Below, one piece after another: positions 39,740 through 49,101 of a stretch of 49,101 nt of DNA. The stretch is from Bacillota bacterium. GTDB taxonomy: Bacteria; Bacillota; Clostridia; Christensenellales; Pumilibacteraceae. Below the pieces are notes generated by a model that saw only the letters and a program-made list of their open reading frames with translations, searched no databases and was not told the origin of the DNA. The number at the start of each line of letters is the position of its first letter. Within the stretch, counting starts at the first letter, position 1. The position numbers and the translations under genes were made by a program. Location of the stretch: contig WRDI01000003.1 of the NCBI GenBank assembly GCA_009783515.1, forward strand, positions 1-49,101, written 5' to 3'.

Positions 39740-42700
39740 TTAATAATTAGTGACGGGTTGATTCCAGTTTATCGTGGCACCCGGTTCGCACCATCCCTCG
39801 GCCCAGCCGCCGGGTATGTCGTACGGTGTACGCCCCTGAACGTTGACTATCGTCGTGTTGTTGCCGTTACTGAAAGCATTGACACCAATCTTTGTCACGC
39901 TTAAGGGGATGTTAATGGTGATGCCGTAACGGAAAGCGCCGGACTCTATCGTCGTTACGCCGTTGTGCAGTCTCACGGTTTTGGTCGGCGCGGCGGTGCC
40001 CATACTAAAGGCATAGGTGCCGATGGTTGTCACCATTTCGGGAACCGTATAGATTGCCATATTTTTGCCAAACGGATAAAGCGCGAGCGTGTTGCCTGCT
40101 TTATTGAAAAGTACGCCGTCTATCGCCGTAAAGTTAAGGTTGTTTTCGCTTACGACAAACTGCCTAAGGTTGTTACATTGGCCGAAAGCCTCCATGTCAA
40201 AGCCCTCAATCTCATCGGGCAGGGTAATCGAGTTAAAATTCGCGTTAGTGCAACCCTGGAAAGCAAATTGCCCGATACGCGTCAGCGAAGAGTTTTGCCC
40301 AAAGTTTACGCTTGTAAGGCTTGTGCAGCCGCTGAACGCCCTGATACCAAGGGTCCTCATACGGCTGTTGTTGGCAAAGGTTATCGTGACAACCGTGGAG
40401 GCGGCAAAAGCGCTTTCGGAAAGATTGACCAGGCTGGCGGGGAGATTAAGCGTAGTCCCTCTGAAAGTACCGTTAAACGCATTAGAGCCGATACTGACTA
40501 CGCGCTCGGTGACATTTAAAGTGGTCCCCAAAGTATTCCAGCCGCCCGCAAAGGCGTTGTTTCCGATGGTCAGCGGCACATTTCCGCTCCCAAAGTCTAT
40601 CGAACTGACGCCAGTACCGTTATTGAAGGCAAAGTCGCCGATGCTTGTTACGCTTGCGGGGATTGTTACGGCTCTGTAATTGGAGCAGCCGAAGAACGCC
40701 CTTTCATCGATGGTTTGCAGCTGGCTTGTGCCGGTATAATTTACCGTAGCAAGGGCGGTACAGCCGTTAAAAGCATATGCGCCTATGCTTGTTACGCCGG
40801 CGTGAATGTTGACGGTAGTAATGTTTGTGCGTCCGGCAAAAGCGTAAGCGGGAATGCTTGTCACGCTGCCGGGAATGGTAATCGTGGGCGTGCTGGAGAT
40901 GACACATGCGATGCTGCCGGTCGTTATATACATCAAGAAGCTGCCGTCCTTTTCAAAAACACTATGCGGCTCGTTCATTAAAACGGTGGCGATTGCCAAA
41001 CACCCGCCAAAGGCGCCCGGGCCGATGACTTTCAGCCCGTCGGGAATGCTTATGGTTGCAAGCGAGTTGCAGCCGTAAAAGGCGCCTTCACCGATGCCCG
41101 TCAGCTTGCTTGTCGCTAAGGCCGCCGTAAAGGCCGTAACCGAGCTGTTTTGGAAAGCGTAAGCGCCGATAGTCACCACATTGTCGGATAGCGTAATCGA
41201 GGTGACTTTCGGACGGTAACTGGCGTTAAGGCCGGCAAAGGCGTAATCGCCTATTGCCGTCACGGCAGTCGGTGTCGTAAACGCCCCGGTTTTGCCCAAA
41301 GGATAAAACAAAAGCGTAGTTCCGGCCTTATCGTAAAGCGCGTCGTTCAAAGCCGTATAGGGACTGGCAGGGTCGGTAATGGTATACTGCGTGGTTGCGT
41401 TGCCGAAGAAGGAGTATATATCCTGCGGCAATATAGAAGCGGGCAGGTTCTCTATCGCCTTGGGTCCCGCGCCATAATAATGGAAAGGAGCATAATCGTA
41501 TACGCCGTTTGCATTCTTGGCTCCCAACTCGACGCTTGTTAATTGGCTTCCCGGCGCAAAGGTTAAGGTTGTAAAGAGTGCTGCTGGTGGTGGTGATGTG
41601 AGGGGTTCCAATGCTCTGTAGCCAATGGTTGTTACGCTAGCCGGTATTGTTACGCTATCGAACCTGTGCCCACGGAAGACTTGATCGCCTATGGCCGTTA
41701 TCCCTTCCGGAAGTTCGACAGAAGAAAAATAAGAACTGCTGATTATGCCCTGACCCATGCTTGTCACGCTGGCGGGGATCCCCAATTTACCGGTAAACGC
41801 GAAGCTGGAAAAAGCCGTGTCGCCGATGCTTTTCACGTTGGTGGGCAAAATCAAATCCGTACCGACAAGCTTAGAACTGCCACCGAAAGCGGTTACTCCT
41901 ATGGTTTCTAACTTGCTTGCCGCGGCAAAACTCAAGGTCATGCCGGAGTTGGTGTTCTGACTTCCGAAAGCGTCTTGAAAAGCACTGTCGCCGACGCTCA
42001 CCACATTCGCGGGAATCACAAGGCTGTTGGCAATTTTAAAGCAAGAATAGAAAGCATACTGGCCGATAACTTCCAAGCTGTCCGGCAGAGTCAAAGCGGT
42101 AAGCGCCCGCTGGTCGCGGAAGCCGTGGTCGCCGATTATTTTCAGGCTGCTCGGCAACGTCAAGTCGGTAAGAACGAATCCGCTCGCCGAAGGGGCGCGG
42201 AAAGCGCTGTCGCCGATTTCTTCCAAGCCTTCGGGAAGAACCAGCGTTGTATTAGCGATGCCTTGGAAGGCATAGTCGCCGACGGTTTTAAGCTGGATTC
42301 CCTCTTCAAAAGTCACATTTTCAAGACCATAGACAGCGTATGTCCATGTCGGCGCGCCTAAGGATACCACTATGGTACAACCCTGGAAGGCATAATCGCC
42401 TACGGCTTTTACACTGGCGGGAATAATCACGGATTTAAACGTAACGCTTGCGGCAGTGCTGCCGTTAAGACAGCCTTGGAATGCGTAATCGCCGATGTTT
42501 TGCACCTTGCTGTCCGCTTCGAAGGTCAAGGTCGCAAGACGGATGCAGCCCTGGAAGACGTTAGTCCCCATTACCAGTTCTGCGCTGCCCGCGCCGCCTT
42601 TGAAGGTTATCGTGGTTATTTGATTGTTGCCTTGGTAAGCAAAGCTGCCCAGCGTCGTCACGGTGTTCGGAATTTCCACAACCCTGAAGTTTGCGTTGGT

Positions 42701-45700
42701 ACAGCCCTGGAAGGCGTAATTGCCGATTGTAGTCAGCCCCACCGGAAGTATGACGCCTGCCGCGCCCGTGGCGGTGAGGGCAGTACAGCCTTGGAAGGCA
42801 TAGTCGCCGATAACCTCCAGCTCGCTTCCGGCAGCAAAATTGACCGTAGTAAGAGCGGTGCAGCCCTTGAAGGCGCCTTCGCCTATCAGTGTCACCGTGC
42901 TGGGGATGGTCATGCTTGTAAGGCCGGTCATACCGGCGAAAGCATAGGGCTGTATACTTACGGCGCCCTCGGCGAGCGCCATGGTTGTAAGCCTTGTGCA
43001 GCCGCTAAAGGCGTACGCGCCGATGCTTGTCACAGTCCCGGGAAGCGTCATGGTCTGAAGGTTGCTGCAACCGTCAAAAGCGTAGGTAGCGATGGTCTCC
43101 AACACGCTCACCGCTTGATAGGTTATCGTCGTGAGATTTTTGCAATCTTTAAAAGCGTAAGTGGCAATGGTTTGTACGGTGTTGGGAACTTCGTACGACG
43201 TATTTGTCCTTGCCGGGGCATAGCGCAATAATGTGGCGCCGTTATTTGCCAAAAGCGCGCCGTTTAACGCCGTAAAGACGGGGTTGCCCGTTGCGACGGT
43301 GAAAGCGCCGATGCGGGGGCAGATATCCAAGGCGCCCGCGTCGATGCTTGTCACGCTCGCCGGCAGCTGGTACGCTATACCTCTCATAGCGGCATGGTAC
43401 ACAAGCCTTGTCATATCCGCGGTATAAAGTACGTCGAGTTGCGCCACGTAATTGGGATTGGTTTCTTCCGTAACAAGGATTGTTTCCATATTGACGCAGT
43501 CCGCAAACAACGAGCCGTTAAGATTCGTCGCCAATCCGGGCAGCGTGATTTGGATTAAGCTGACGCAACCGTTCAGCGCGCCCGCGCCGATGGTCACGAC
43601 CGAGCCCGCGGCAAACGTCAACGTCCTGAGCGCGGCGCAACCTTCGAAAGCTTTTGCATCGACAGATGTCAATCCTACGGGAAGCGTTACGCTCTCCAGC
43701 GCTTTCAAGTTGCTGAAAATATCGTCATACAATCTTGTAAACTCGGTTGTTCCCTCAAAGATCACGGTCTTAAGGCTTATCGCGTCCTTAAAGACCAAGG
43801 TGCCGATCTCGCTAAGCTGGCTACCATCCGCGACGGTTACCGTTTCCAACCGAGAAGCGCCTTGGAAAGCGTAATTGCCTATTTTTTTAACGCTGGCGGG
43901 TATGTTTATTTCGATAAGCCCCGCATTGCTGAAGAAAGCATTTGCGCCGATGGTTTCCACCATACTGCCTTCTTCGAAGATCACTTCGTTCAGCCTGTAG
44001 GCTCCGACAAACGCGCTTTCGCCTATGTCCAAACCGACTGTGCTGCCCCCTGCGAAAGTTATTTTTCTCAACCCGGTGCAGTTCTCAAAAGGATTTATCC
44101 CGATGTACGTCATGTCCGCGGGGAAAGTTATCTCGGTAAGCTTATAACAGCCCGAGAACGCGTAATCGCCGATAGTTTTTATGCCCTTGAGCAGCGTTAC
44201 GCCGGTAAGGTTGTTGCAGTTATAAAACGCGTCCTGACCGATGGTTTCCACATATCCCGGAATCGTGATCTCGGTAAGACCTAAGCAGTTTTTGAAAGCC
44301 TTGTCGCCGATGCTTGTCGTGCCTACAGGGATTGTAAGTGTGGTTCTTCCCGTGGGATAAAGCGCCAGCTCCGTCCCGACTTTGTTGTAAAGTATGCCGT
44401 TTCTGTCGCTGTAAAGCGTACTGCCGGGGTTTGCGTAAATATTAACAAGGCTCCTACAACCGTTGAAAGCGTTGTCTTCAATTATCTCTATGTTCTTACC
44501 CACCGTTACGCTTTCTAACAGGGCGTAAGAAAGTATTCCGATGACGGTTACCGGCAGGCCGTTGTACGTATCGGGTATAACCACCGAGGTCACCAAACCG
44601 ATGTCTGGACCTCTCGTCACCGTGTAAGAACTTCCCTGCGCAACAAAACTGAGAAGCTGCGCATAAAAAGCGTAAAGCACCATGTCATCCGCATCCGCTA
44701 CCGTCCACGGGGTATAGCCTACACCCCTTTCGTTCGTAAACTTATCGCCTTGTCCGTCCGGCTGTGTGTACCAGCCAACAAATCCGTTCCCTTCTACTGC
44801 GGGAACCTCCAACGCGTAATAGCCGTCGTAAGTCACTTCCGGTTCGGCGTTGACCACAACCCCCTCGCCGTAATCGAGCGTAAGCGTGTATCTATGCGCC
44901 TTCCAATCGGCGTATAATACAATGTCCCCGCCGGTAAACGTATTGTTCGTGTACTTTCCGGCATTCTGCGCCGCACCGCCCGGAGATGTATACCAGTTGT
45001 TTTGGTCGTACCCTGTCCTTGTCGCGACCGGGAAATCGTCCACGGGATCGCCAAACGCCTTGTACAGCTTGGTTGTCTGCAAAAGCCCGCCGCGCGCCTC
45101 GAAGCTTACGGTATAAGCGTAAACCTGTATTATGGCCTCGTCCCAAGACAGCGGTTCGCCATCGGCGCTAAAGGCCATGAACGTTATGGTGTTTGTTTGC
45201 GGTTGAGTAAGCTCTATCCTGACGTTGTTTGCGTCGTACACAACATAAGTGCGCGCTGCCGCGGTCCCGGTGTTCACCTTTATTTCATATCTTGCCGCGC
45301 CCAGCACATATTGCCAATAGACAGCGCCCTGATAGTAAGAAATTTCGGCGGACATCGCGTTCCCGACGACAACCGAATCGCTGTATAACGAAGGCGACGC
45401 TCCGTCCGCCCTTACGCTCAACTCAAAACTGCTTGCGCCAAGCGCCTTTAAAGCGGCCAAATCATCGGCCGTCAACTCGTACTCGATATCGCCCTCAAGT
45501 TCCCCATCCGGCGTAACATCAATTTCCAAGCCTCCGATTCTTACGTTATATCCCGTCGCATTCGTTACAGGAGACCACTTTATAACATTCCCCTCAAGAC
45601 GGACGTCACCGGGCGCGGCAAGGCTTGTCTTGTTATAGGCAAACCATATCGCCGCTCCCTCGGGAGAATTATACCCGACCGTTTCGGGACGCACGCTTAT

Positions 45701-47239
45701 CTGCAACGCGCCCGCGTTGTAACCTTTGAGTGAATAAACAGTCTTTCCGCCGTTGTCTGTCTGATACTCGGCGGTTCCGGCTTTGACCGAAACGATATAG
45801 TTGGTGGCGTTAGGCACGGGAGTCCATATCGCCGTTTGAGTAACGGTGTCAATTTCGACCGCGGTTACCTTTGCCAGCGTCTTGTCATACGGTACTGTCC
45901 TTGATTCCGAGGTTACCCAGCCGCTACCCAAAGCCTTAACCGTAAATTTGATTCCCCCCCGTTGCATCTCGCAGGTGGAAAAATCATAAACGGTAGAATT
46001 GCCGAGGTTGACGTCCGTATGGTTGTGAAGCTTGTTACCGCAATCAACCGTCAAAAGGTATTGCGTAGCATTTTTGACGGGCTCAAATTTGAGCGTCTTA
46101 GCGTCGGTTATGTCAAAAATCGAGACCCTTGCCAATGCCCTGTTTATGTAATGCCTTACCGCAGGCTGCGAAACATAAGCCGACGAGGCGCCTATCGCCG
46201 TCATCGTGACAACATAATTTCCCGCTTGAGAAAACGTAAACGGATAGGACGAGGACTGCACGGAAACCGTCGTGTCGATCGCAGTGATTCCGTTAGGGTC
46301 GACTATCTTAAGCGTGCAAGACGTGGCGACTGCGTCCAAAGTCCACTTGATCAAGCCTGCGGAAACCTCCACGACAGGCTCGGCGGGTGTTAGACCGCCC
46401 GTCACGTTCTCTTGCCACAGAGCGAACAGCGTGGTGTTCTCCTCGAATACCGTGCTCGCCAAAACAAGAGGGTAGGCAAGCCTGTCTCCGCGGTCATGCA
46501 TGCTCACCCACCAGCCGCGGAATGTATATCCGTTCCGCGTTATTTGCGCCGGCTGGGTATACAGCTTGCCGCCGATCGTCTCCGTTTCCGCAGGGTTTGC
46601 CGGCGCCCCGTTAAAGTTCCAGTCAAAGCCGACCGCAAACTGCCGACCGATTCCCATCGGCGCGAAGTAAGCGTACAACGTCATGTTCCCGGTTACAACA
46701 TCATCGCCGAACCTGAACGCGGTCGCAAACGAAGATTCCTTGTACCAGCCGACAAAGTAATAGCCGGCGCGGACGGGGTCGACAGGCTTTTGGCTTGCCT
46801 GTATAGTCCTGCCGTTCATCACCGGAATAGAGGCGGGAACCGGAACGCCCTGATCTGCGTTAAAGTCGACAGTAAACACAACCTGTTTTAAAAACGTTAT
46901 TGTTTCGCCCGCGTAGTCCATGGTTATGACTAACCCTTGCAACGTCGCCGTTACGTCAGCGACGTCCGCGTCCTCCGCTTTGACGAAAACAAGTTTTAAC
47001 TGCGAGCCCTCTAACGTGTACTCGCCGAACCTTATTGTGTCCTTGACGGAAATGGCGAACTGATTGCCGCTGTGCAACGTGAGCCGATACTCCGACTCGT
47101 CGTTGTTCACGCAGTAGTATGTCCCCGACTCCGGTCCCGGCGGTACGATTACCGCGGGCGGGCGACAAGCGACGGCTGCTAAGCCCGCGAAAACCACCAC
47201 TGCGATAAGCAGCACACATAACAAACTTTTCCTTTTCAT
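39740..47239 (-). CDS. Giant BspA-type leucine-rich-repeat lipoprotein (2499 aa)
   Basis: ATG 47239 follows TGGAGGT by 7 nt. The lipobox is GLAAVAC (C25), so the protein is lipid-anchored and exported. In order: a small beta domain (about 38-112); two InlB_B/Listeria-Bacteroides repeats ending VGWYKESSF and RGWWVSMHD (about 113-275); fibronectin/Ig-like modules with GYNVRIGG-type cores (about 285-700); two more InlB_B repeats (NNWYTSPGG, VGWYTQPDG; about 705-865); then several dozen LRR_5 units (ITIPGYVETIGQDAFYNCNN) to the C-terminus. It has no sortase motif. It is likely an adhesin. Unlike the element-borne paralogue, its repeats are well diverged in DNA. Confidence 0.93.
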   Translation of the reverse strand: MKRKSLLCVLLIAVVVFAGLAAVACRPPAVIVPPGPESGTYYCVNNDESEYRLTLHSGNQFAISVKDTIRFGEYTLEGSQLKLVFVKAEDADVADVTATLQGLVITMDYAGETITFLKQVVFTVDFNADQGVPVPASIPVMNGRTIQASQKPVDPVRAGYYFVGWYKESSFATAFRFGDDVVTGNMTLYAYFAPMGIGRQFAVGFDWNFNGAPANPAETETIGGKLYTQPAQITRNGYTFRGWWVSMHDRGDRLAYPLVLASTVFEENTTLFALWQENVTGGLTPAEPVVEVSAGLIKWTLDAVATSCTLKIVDPNGITAIDTTVSVQSSSYPFTFSQAGNYVVTMTAIGASSAYVSQPAVRHYINRALARVSIFDITDAKTLKFEPVKNATQYLLTVDCGNKLHNHTDVNLGNSTVYDFSTCEMQRGGIKFTVKALGSGWVTSESRTVPYDKTLAKVTAVEIDTVTQTAIWTPVPNATNYIVSVKAGTAEYQTDNGGKTVYSLKGYNAGALQISVRPETVGYNSPEGAAIWFAYNKTSLAAPGDVRLEGNVIKWSPVTNATGYNVRIGGLEIDVTPDGELEGDIEYELTADDLAALKALGASSFELSVRADGASPSLYSDSVVVGNAMSAEISYYQGAVYWQYVLGAARYEIKVNTGTAAARTYVVYDANNVRIELTQPQTNTITFMAFSADGEPLSWDEAIIQVYAYTVSFEARGGLLQTTKLYKAFGDPVDDFPVATRTGYDQNNWYTSPGGAAQNAGKYTNNTFTGGDIVLYADWKAHRYTLTLDYGEGVVVNAEPEVTYDGYYALEVPAVEGNGFVGWYTQPDGQGDKFTNERGVGYTPWTVADADDMVLYAFYAQLLSFVAQGSSYTVTRGPDIGLVTSVVIPDTYNGLPVTVIGILSYALLESVTVGKNIEIIEDNAFNGCRSLVNIYANPGSTLYSDRNGILYNKVGTELALYPTGRTTLTIPVGTTSIGDKAFKNCLGLTEITIPGYVETIGQDAFYNCNNLTGVTLLKGIKTIGDYAFSGCYKLTEITFPADMTYIGINPFENCTGLRKITFAGGSTVGLDIGESAFVGAYRLNEVIFEEGSMVETIGANAFFSNAGLIEINIPASVKKIGNYAFQGASRLETVTVADGSQLSEIGTLVFKDAISLKTVIFEGTTEFTRLYDDIFSNLKALESVTLPVGLTSVDAKAFEGCAALRTLTFAAGSVVTIGAGALNGCVSLIQITLPGLATNLNGSLFADCVNMETILVTEETNPNYVAQLDVLYTADMTRLVYHAAMRGIAYQLPASVTSIDAGALDICPRIGAFTVATGNPVFTALNGALLANNGATLLRYAPARTNTSYEVPNTVQTIATYAFKDCKNLTTITYQAVSVLETIATYAFDGCSNLQTMTLPGTVTSIGAYAFSGCTRLTTMALAEGAVSIQPYAFAGMTGLTSMTIPSTVTLIGEGAFKGCTALTTVNFAAGSELEVIGDYAFQGCTALTATGAAGVILPVGLTTIGNYAFQGCTNANFRVVEIPNTVTTLGSFAYQGNNQITTITFKGGAGSAELVMGTNVFQGCIRLATLTFEADSKVQNIGDYAFQGCLNGSTAASVTFKSVIIPASVKAVGDYAFQGCTIVVSLGAPTWTYAVYGLENVTFEEGIQLKTVGDYAFQGIANTTLVLPEGLEEIGDSAFRAPSASGFVLTDLTLPSSLKIIGDHGFRDQRALTALTLPDSLEVIGQYAFYSCFKIANSLVIPANVVSVGDSAFQDAFGSQNTNSGMTLSFAAASKLETIGVTAFGGSSKLVGTDLILPTNVKSIGDTAFSSFAFTGKLGIPASVTSMGQGIISSSYFSSVELPEGITAIGDQVFRGHRFDSVTIPASVTTIGYRALEPLTSPPPAALFTTLTFAPGSQLTSVELGAKNANGVYDYAPFHYYGAGPKAIENLPASILPQDIYSFFGNATTQYTITDPASPYTALNDALYDKAGTTLLFYPLGKTGAFTTPTAVTAIGDYAFAGLNASYRPKVTSITLSDNVVTIGAYAFQNSSVTAFTAALATSKLTGIGEGAFYGCNSLATISIPDGLKVIGPGAFGGCLAIATVLMNEPHSVFEKDGSFLMYITTGSIACVISSTPTITIPGSVTSIPAYAFAGRTNITTVNIHAGVTSIGAYAFNGCTALATVNYTGTSQLQTIDERAFFGCSNYRAVTIPASVTSIGDFAFNNGTGVSSIDFGSGNVPLTIGNNAFAGGWNTLGTTLNVTERVVSIGSNAFNGTFRGTTLNLPASLVNLSESAFAASTVVTITFANNSRMRTLGIRAFSGCTSLTSVNFGQNSSLTRIGQFAFQGCTNANFNSITLPDEIEGFDMEAFGQCNNLRQFVVSENNLNFTAIDGVLFNKAGNTLALYPFGKNMAIYTVPEMVTTIGTYAFSMGTAAPTKTVRLHNGVTTIESGAFRYGITINIPLSVTKIGVNAFSNGNNTTIVNVQGRTPYDIPGGWAEGWCEPGATINWNQPVTNY

Positions 47240-47287
47240 AAATTAACCTCCAGTCTTTTTATGAGTTCTCACCGTGAATATGCTGTG

Positions 47288-47316
47288 ATTATATCACGTA
47301 TACTTTCCACTGTCAA
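47288..47316 (-). promoter_or_regulatory. Consensus promoter of the giant BspA gene
   Basis: Minus strand TTGACA (47316-47311), 17-bp spacer, TATAAT (47293-47288), about 50 nt before ATG 47239. The spacer contains GTATAC, and GTGATATAATCAC is a dyad over the -10. Confidence 0.88.
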
Positions 47317-47319
47317 GCG

Positions 47320-47681
47320 TTTCTATGATTTTTTTCGTGCCAAAATAAACTTTTTATATTATTTTTTATGAAATTTATACTTTTTTATCCATAAAGACGT
47401 GCCGGCACATCTCAATAACGGGTTTATCTCCGATGCAAGCCTTGCGCCGGGGCGACCGCCGTGTCCCCCGCAAATGCCCGTACATAAACCGCGCAGGGGT
47501 AAACACAATACGATGTCACTGACTTGCGTACGCCCAACAGTGCGGTCTCCGCTACGAAAAGTTTGTTTCTTTCACTTTCGACATTTTTTCATTTTTTGTA
47601 AATTTCAGAACAACTCCTCTACAGATGAGCCGGAAAATCCAAAGTTATTTGTGAAATTTGTAAAGATCGTATAGAAATGAC
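47320..47681. other. Gene-free divergent spacer
   Basis: 360 bp between the two divergent promoters. I see no ORF with a ribosome site, no RNA gene and no member of the repeat families found elsewhere. Confidence 0.5.
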
Positions 47682-47710
47682 TTGACAACTTGGTCGACAC
47701 GTTATAATAT
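47682..47710 (+). promoter_or_regulatory. Probable promoter of the 47784 gene
   Basis: TTGACA (47682-47687) with TATAAT at 47703-47708 (15-bp spacer) or the overlapping TAATAT at 47705-47710 (17-bp spacer). Confidence 0.6.
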
Positions 47711-47783
47711 ATATAGTGTGTATAGGTGCACAGTGTGCGTGCGTTGTTCGCCGTGCGGAATCGCCGACGAAAGGAGGATAAAG

Positions 47784-48824
47784 ATGTATAGAAACGGTCC
47801 TTTCAAAAAGCACTACTCTCGGCTGGTTTGGGAAGGAATACTGAAGGCGCTGATTTTCGGGCTTATTGTCGGCTTTGCGGCGGGTCTGATTTTTTCGGTT
47901 TGCTCGTTTGCGGCGAACGGCTTTGCGACCGTAAGTAATTTTGTCTCTATCGCTTCAACCGCCCTTAAAACAAGCCTGATTGCAGCGGGATGCCTTGTCG
48001 GGGCAACCGCCCTTACCGCCCCGCTGTTCTATTTTTGGTTGTTCCGCCCCAAGGCAAAGCAAATCGCCGAAAGGGTAGACCGGCTGGGACTGGAAGAGCG
48101 GTTAATCACGATGATTGATTTGGAGAAAGACGAATCATATATTGCGATGATCCAGCGCGAGGATGCTAAGGCAAAGCTGGGTACGGTAAGCGGACGGCGG
48201 CTTAAGCTTGCCGTGTTTATGCTTGTCCCCGTTATTGCCGTTTCGGCGGTCGCCTTGGCCTTCATAACGATGACAACTATGTCGGCTTTGAGCGTCCAAT
48301 CGCCGATAGAATGGCATCGCCACGACCCGAGGGAAAAGAAAAAGGAGGATCCTCCCGACGACAAGGAATACACCTATTGGTGGGTAGAATACCTCGTATC
48401 AGGAGGAGGGTATATCGACGGAGACGAGTTTCAGGTCGTAGTCGACGGCGAAAACGCAACTAAGGTCACCGCGATAGCTTTTGAAGGATTCGGGTTTGCA
48501 TACTGGCTCAGCGGCTGGGAAGAACCCGTCAAACATGATTTGGATGTTCGCGAGGACAGGGTTGATATCGCCTTCTTTTATCCGCTGAGCGAAGACGCTG
48601 AAGACGACGGTGACGGTGACCAGGATCAGCCGCTTCCAAACGAGGGAGGCGAAGACAAATTTGAATTTGACCCTAACAGAGTCATCGACGGCACAATATA
48701 TTACCGCGAGGAAGAAATATTTGAGGAATACCTCGCCAGGATACACGCGATGCTTACCGCCGGAGAGGAATTGCCCCAAGAACTGCACTGGCTTTTAGAA
48801 CTTTATTTCTATGTCATAACATAG
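47784..48824 (+). CDS. Membrane protein with divergent InlB-type repeat domain
   Basis: 346 residues; ATG 47784 has AAAGGAGGATAAAG upstream. It has three membrane helices (about 17-40, 55-80 and 138-163), with a cytosolic loop between the second and third that holds the motif VDRLGLEERLITMIDLE. An extracytoplasmic domain follows (about 185-255: SGGGYIDGDEFQVVVDGENA, then FEGFGFAYWLSGW), matching the divergent InlB B-repeat plan. An acidic linker (EDDGDGDQD) and a helical C-terminus complete it. The loop motif recalls DUF4175-type proteins that accompany MoxR ATPases, which agrees with the next gene. Function unknown. Confidence 0.75.
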   Translation: MYRNGPFKKHYSRLVWEGILKALIFGLIVGFAAGLIFSVCSFAANGFATVSNFVSIASTALKTSLIAAGCLVGATALTAPLFYFWLFRPKAKQIAERVDRLGLEERLITMIDLEKDESYIAMIQREDAKAKLGTVSGRRLKLAVFMLVPVIAVSAVALAFITMTTMSALSVQSPIEWHRHDPREKKKEDPPDDKEYTYWWVEYLVSGGGYIDGDEFQVVVDGENATKVTAIAFEGFGFAYWLSGWEEPVKHDLDVREDRVDIAFFYPLSEDAEDDGDGDQDQPLPNEGGEDKFEFDPNRVIDGTIYYREEEIFEEYLARIHAMLTAGEELPQELHWLLELYFYVIT

Positions 48825-49023
48825 CTATGCCGGTTATAAACGATTTAGTTTCGACAAAGTTTGATAATTTTTTTGATAATTTTATATAAATCTTAATATA
48901 TATCGTTTTATATAGATATATGCAGCGGCGAGTACGTGCCCACAGGATATAATCCGTATCAAATGCGGATATAATACAAAAACCAACCAAAAAAAAACAA
49001 ATTAAGGAAGGGACAAGAAAGCC
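48825..49023. other. AT-rich spacer before the probable moxR gene
   Basis: Contains two GGATATAATCCG / GCGGATATAATAC repeats (about 48946-48978), each with a TATAAT. TTGATA and TATATA about 16 bp apart (about 48872-48889) could form a promoter. Confidence 0.4.
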
Positions 49024-49101
49024 ATGATAACAGAGCAGAGTATCAAGCAGTTCAGCGAGCAGTGCAAGAAGATTTTCTACCAGGTAGAGAGGGACATGAT
49101 A
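49024..49101 (+). CDS. N-terminus of a probable MoxR-family AAA+ ATPase (runs off the window)
   Basis: Only 26 codons are visible (MITEQSIKQFSEQCKKIFYQ, then VERDMI). This resembles the start of Clostridial MoxR ATPases, where a helix is followed by the Ile-Val-Gly segment before the Walker A motif. The ribosome site is GGAAGGG, 13 nt upstream. Assignment relies on short similarity and on the upstream membrane gene, a common partner of MoxR. Confidence 0.5.
   Translation, partial: MITEQSIKQFSEQCKKIFYQVERDMI

Noticed and set aside
47399-47674. 91-residue plus-strand open frame in the divergent spacer
   Set aside because: No ribosome site and low-complexity, proline/arginine-rich translation; it ends at the promoter of the 47784 gene.

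Overview
The window looks like a chromosome segment of an uncultured Bacillota of the class Clostridia. The reasons are the prs/glmU, polA-coaE and queT genes, strong AGGAGG-type ribosome sites, near-consensus TTGACA/TATAAT promoters, and giant BspA-type leucine-rich lipoproteins. No species can be named from the sequence alone. Coding density is ordinary, but the spaces between genes are unusually full of short repeats and hairpin elements.

Layout. Positions 1-4872 hold a minus-strand housekeeping block: glmU with a decayed uridyltransferase half, a small membrane protein, prs, a truncated membrane protein and tadA, plus two tandem small XRE regulators. These face a cysteine-rich small gene across a shared operator/promoter region (4872-4982). 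A YkvI-type transporter, another cysteine-rich protein, a second XRE pair (7302-7858) and a DegV protein follow. Positions 9184-13275 hold a TPR protein, a YesL-like membrane protein and a PAS-GGDEF diguanylate cyclase. Positions 13518-19131 hold a GH95-like glycosidase and a membrane M28-like protein whose catalytic residues are largely replaced. Positions 19219-20050 carry no gene, only two hairpin elements. A WYL regulator, a TetR regulator with its operator, and a large hybrid histidine kinase follow. Next come slt, coaE and polA, then queT behind a preQ1-I-type riboswitch.

Positions 32091-38532 are a 6.4-kb integrative element in the 3' end of a tRNA-Ala(GGC) gene, bounded by 47-bp direct repeats. 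It carries a structured RNA leader, a collagen-like/BspA lipoprotein, a standalone TIR protein, the C-terminal half of a QueC-like enzyme, a DUF6891-like protein and a tyrosine integrase with an inserted HTH domain. An integrase relic on the left and two tRNA half-copies on the right show that the site has been used repeatedly. Then comes a 2499-residue BspA-type lipoprotein (39740-47239), a membrane protein with an InlB-like domain, and the start of a probable MoxR AAA+ ATPase.

Recurring themes: (1) genes such as glmU, polA and an XRE regulator have TATAAT placed exactly 6 nt before ATG, which predicts leaderless transcripts; (2) many intergenic spaces are bounded by inverted micro-repeat arrays that start at or over stop codons; (3) several MITE-like hairpin elements share motifs; (4) nucleotide and modified-base sensing appears repeatedly (c-di-GMP synthesis, preQ1 riboswitch, QueC-like and TIR proteins).
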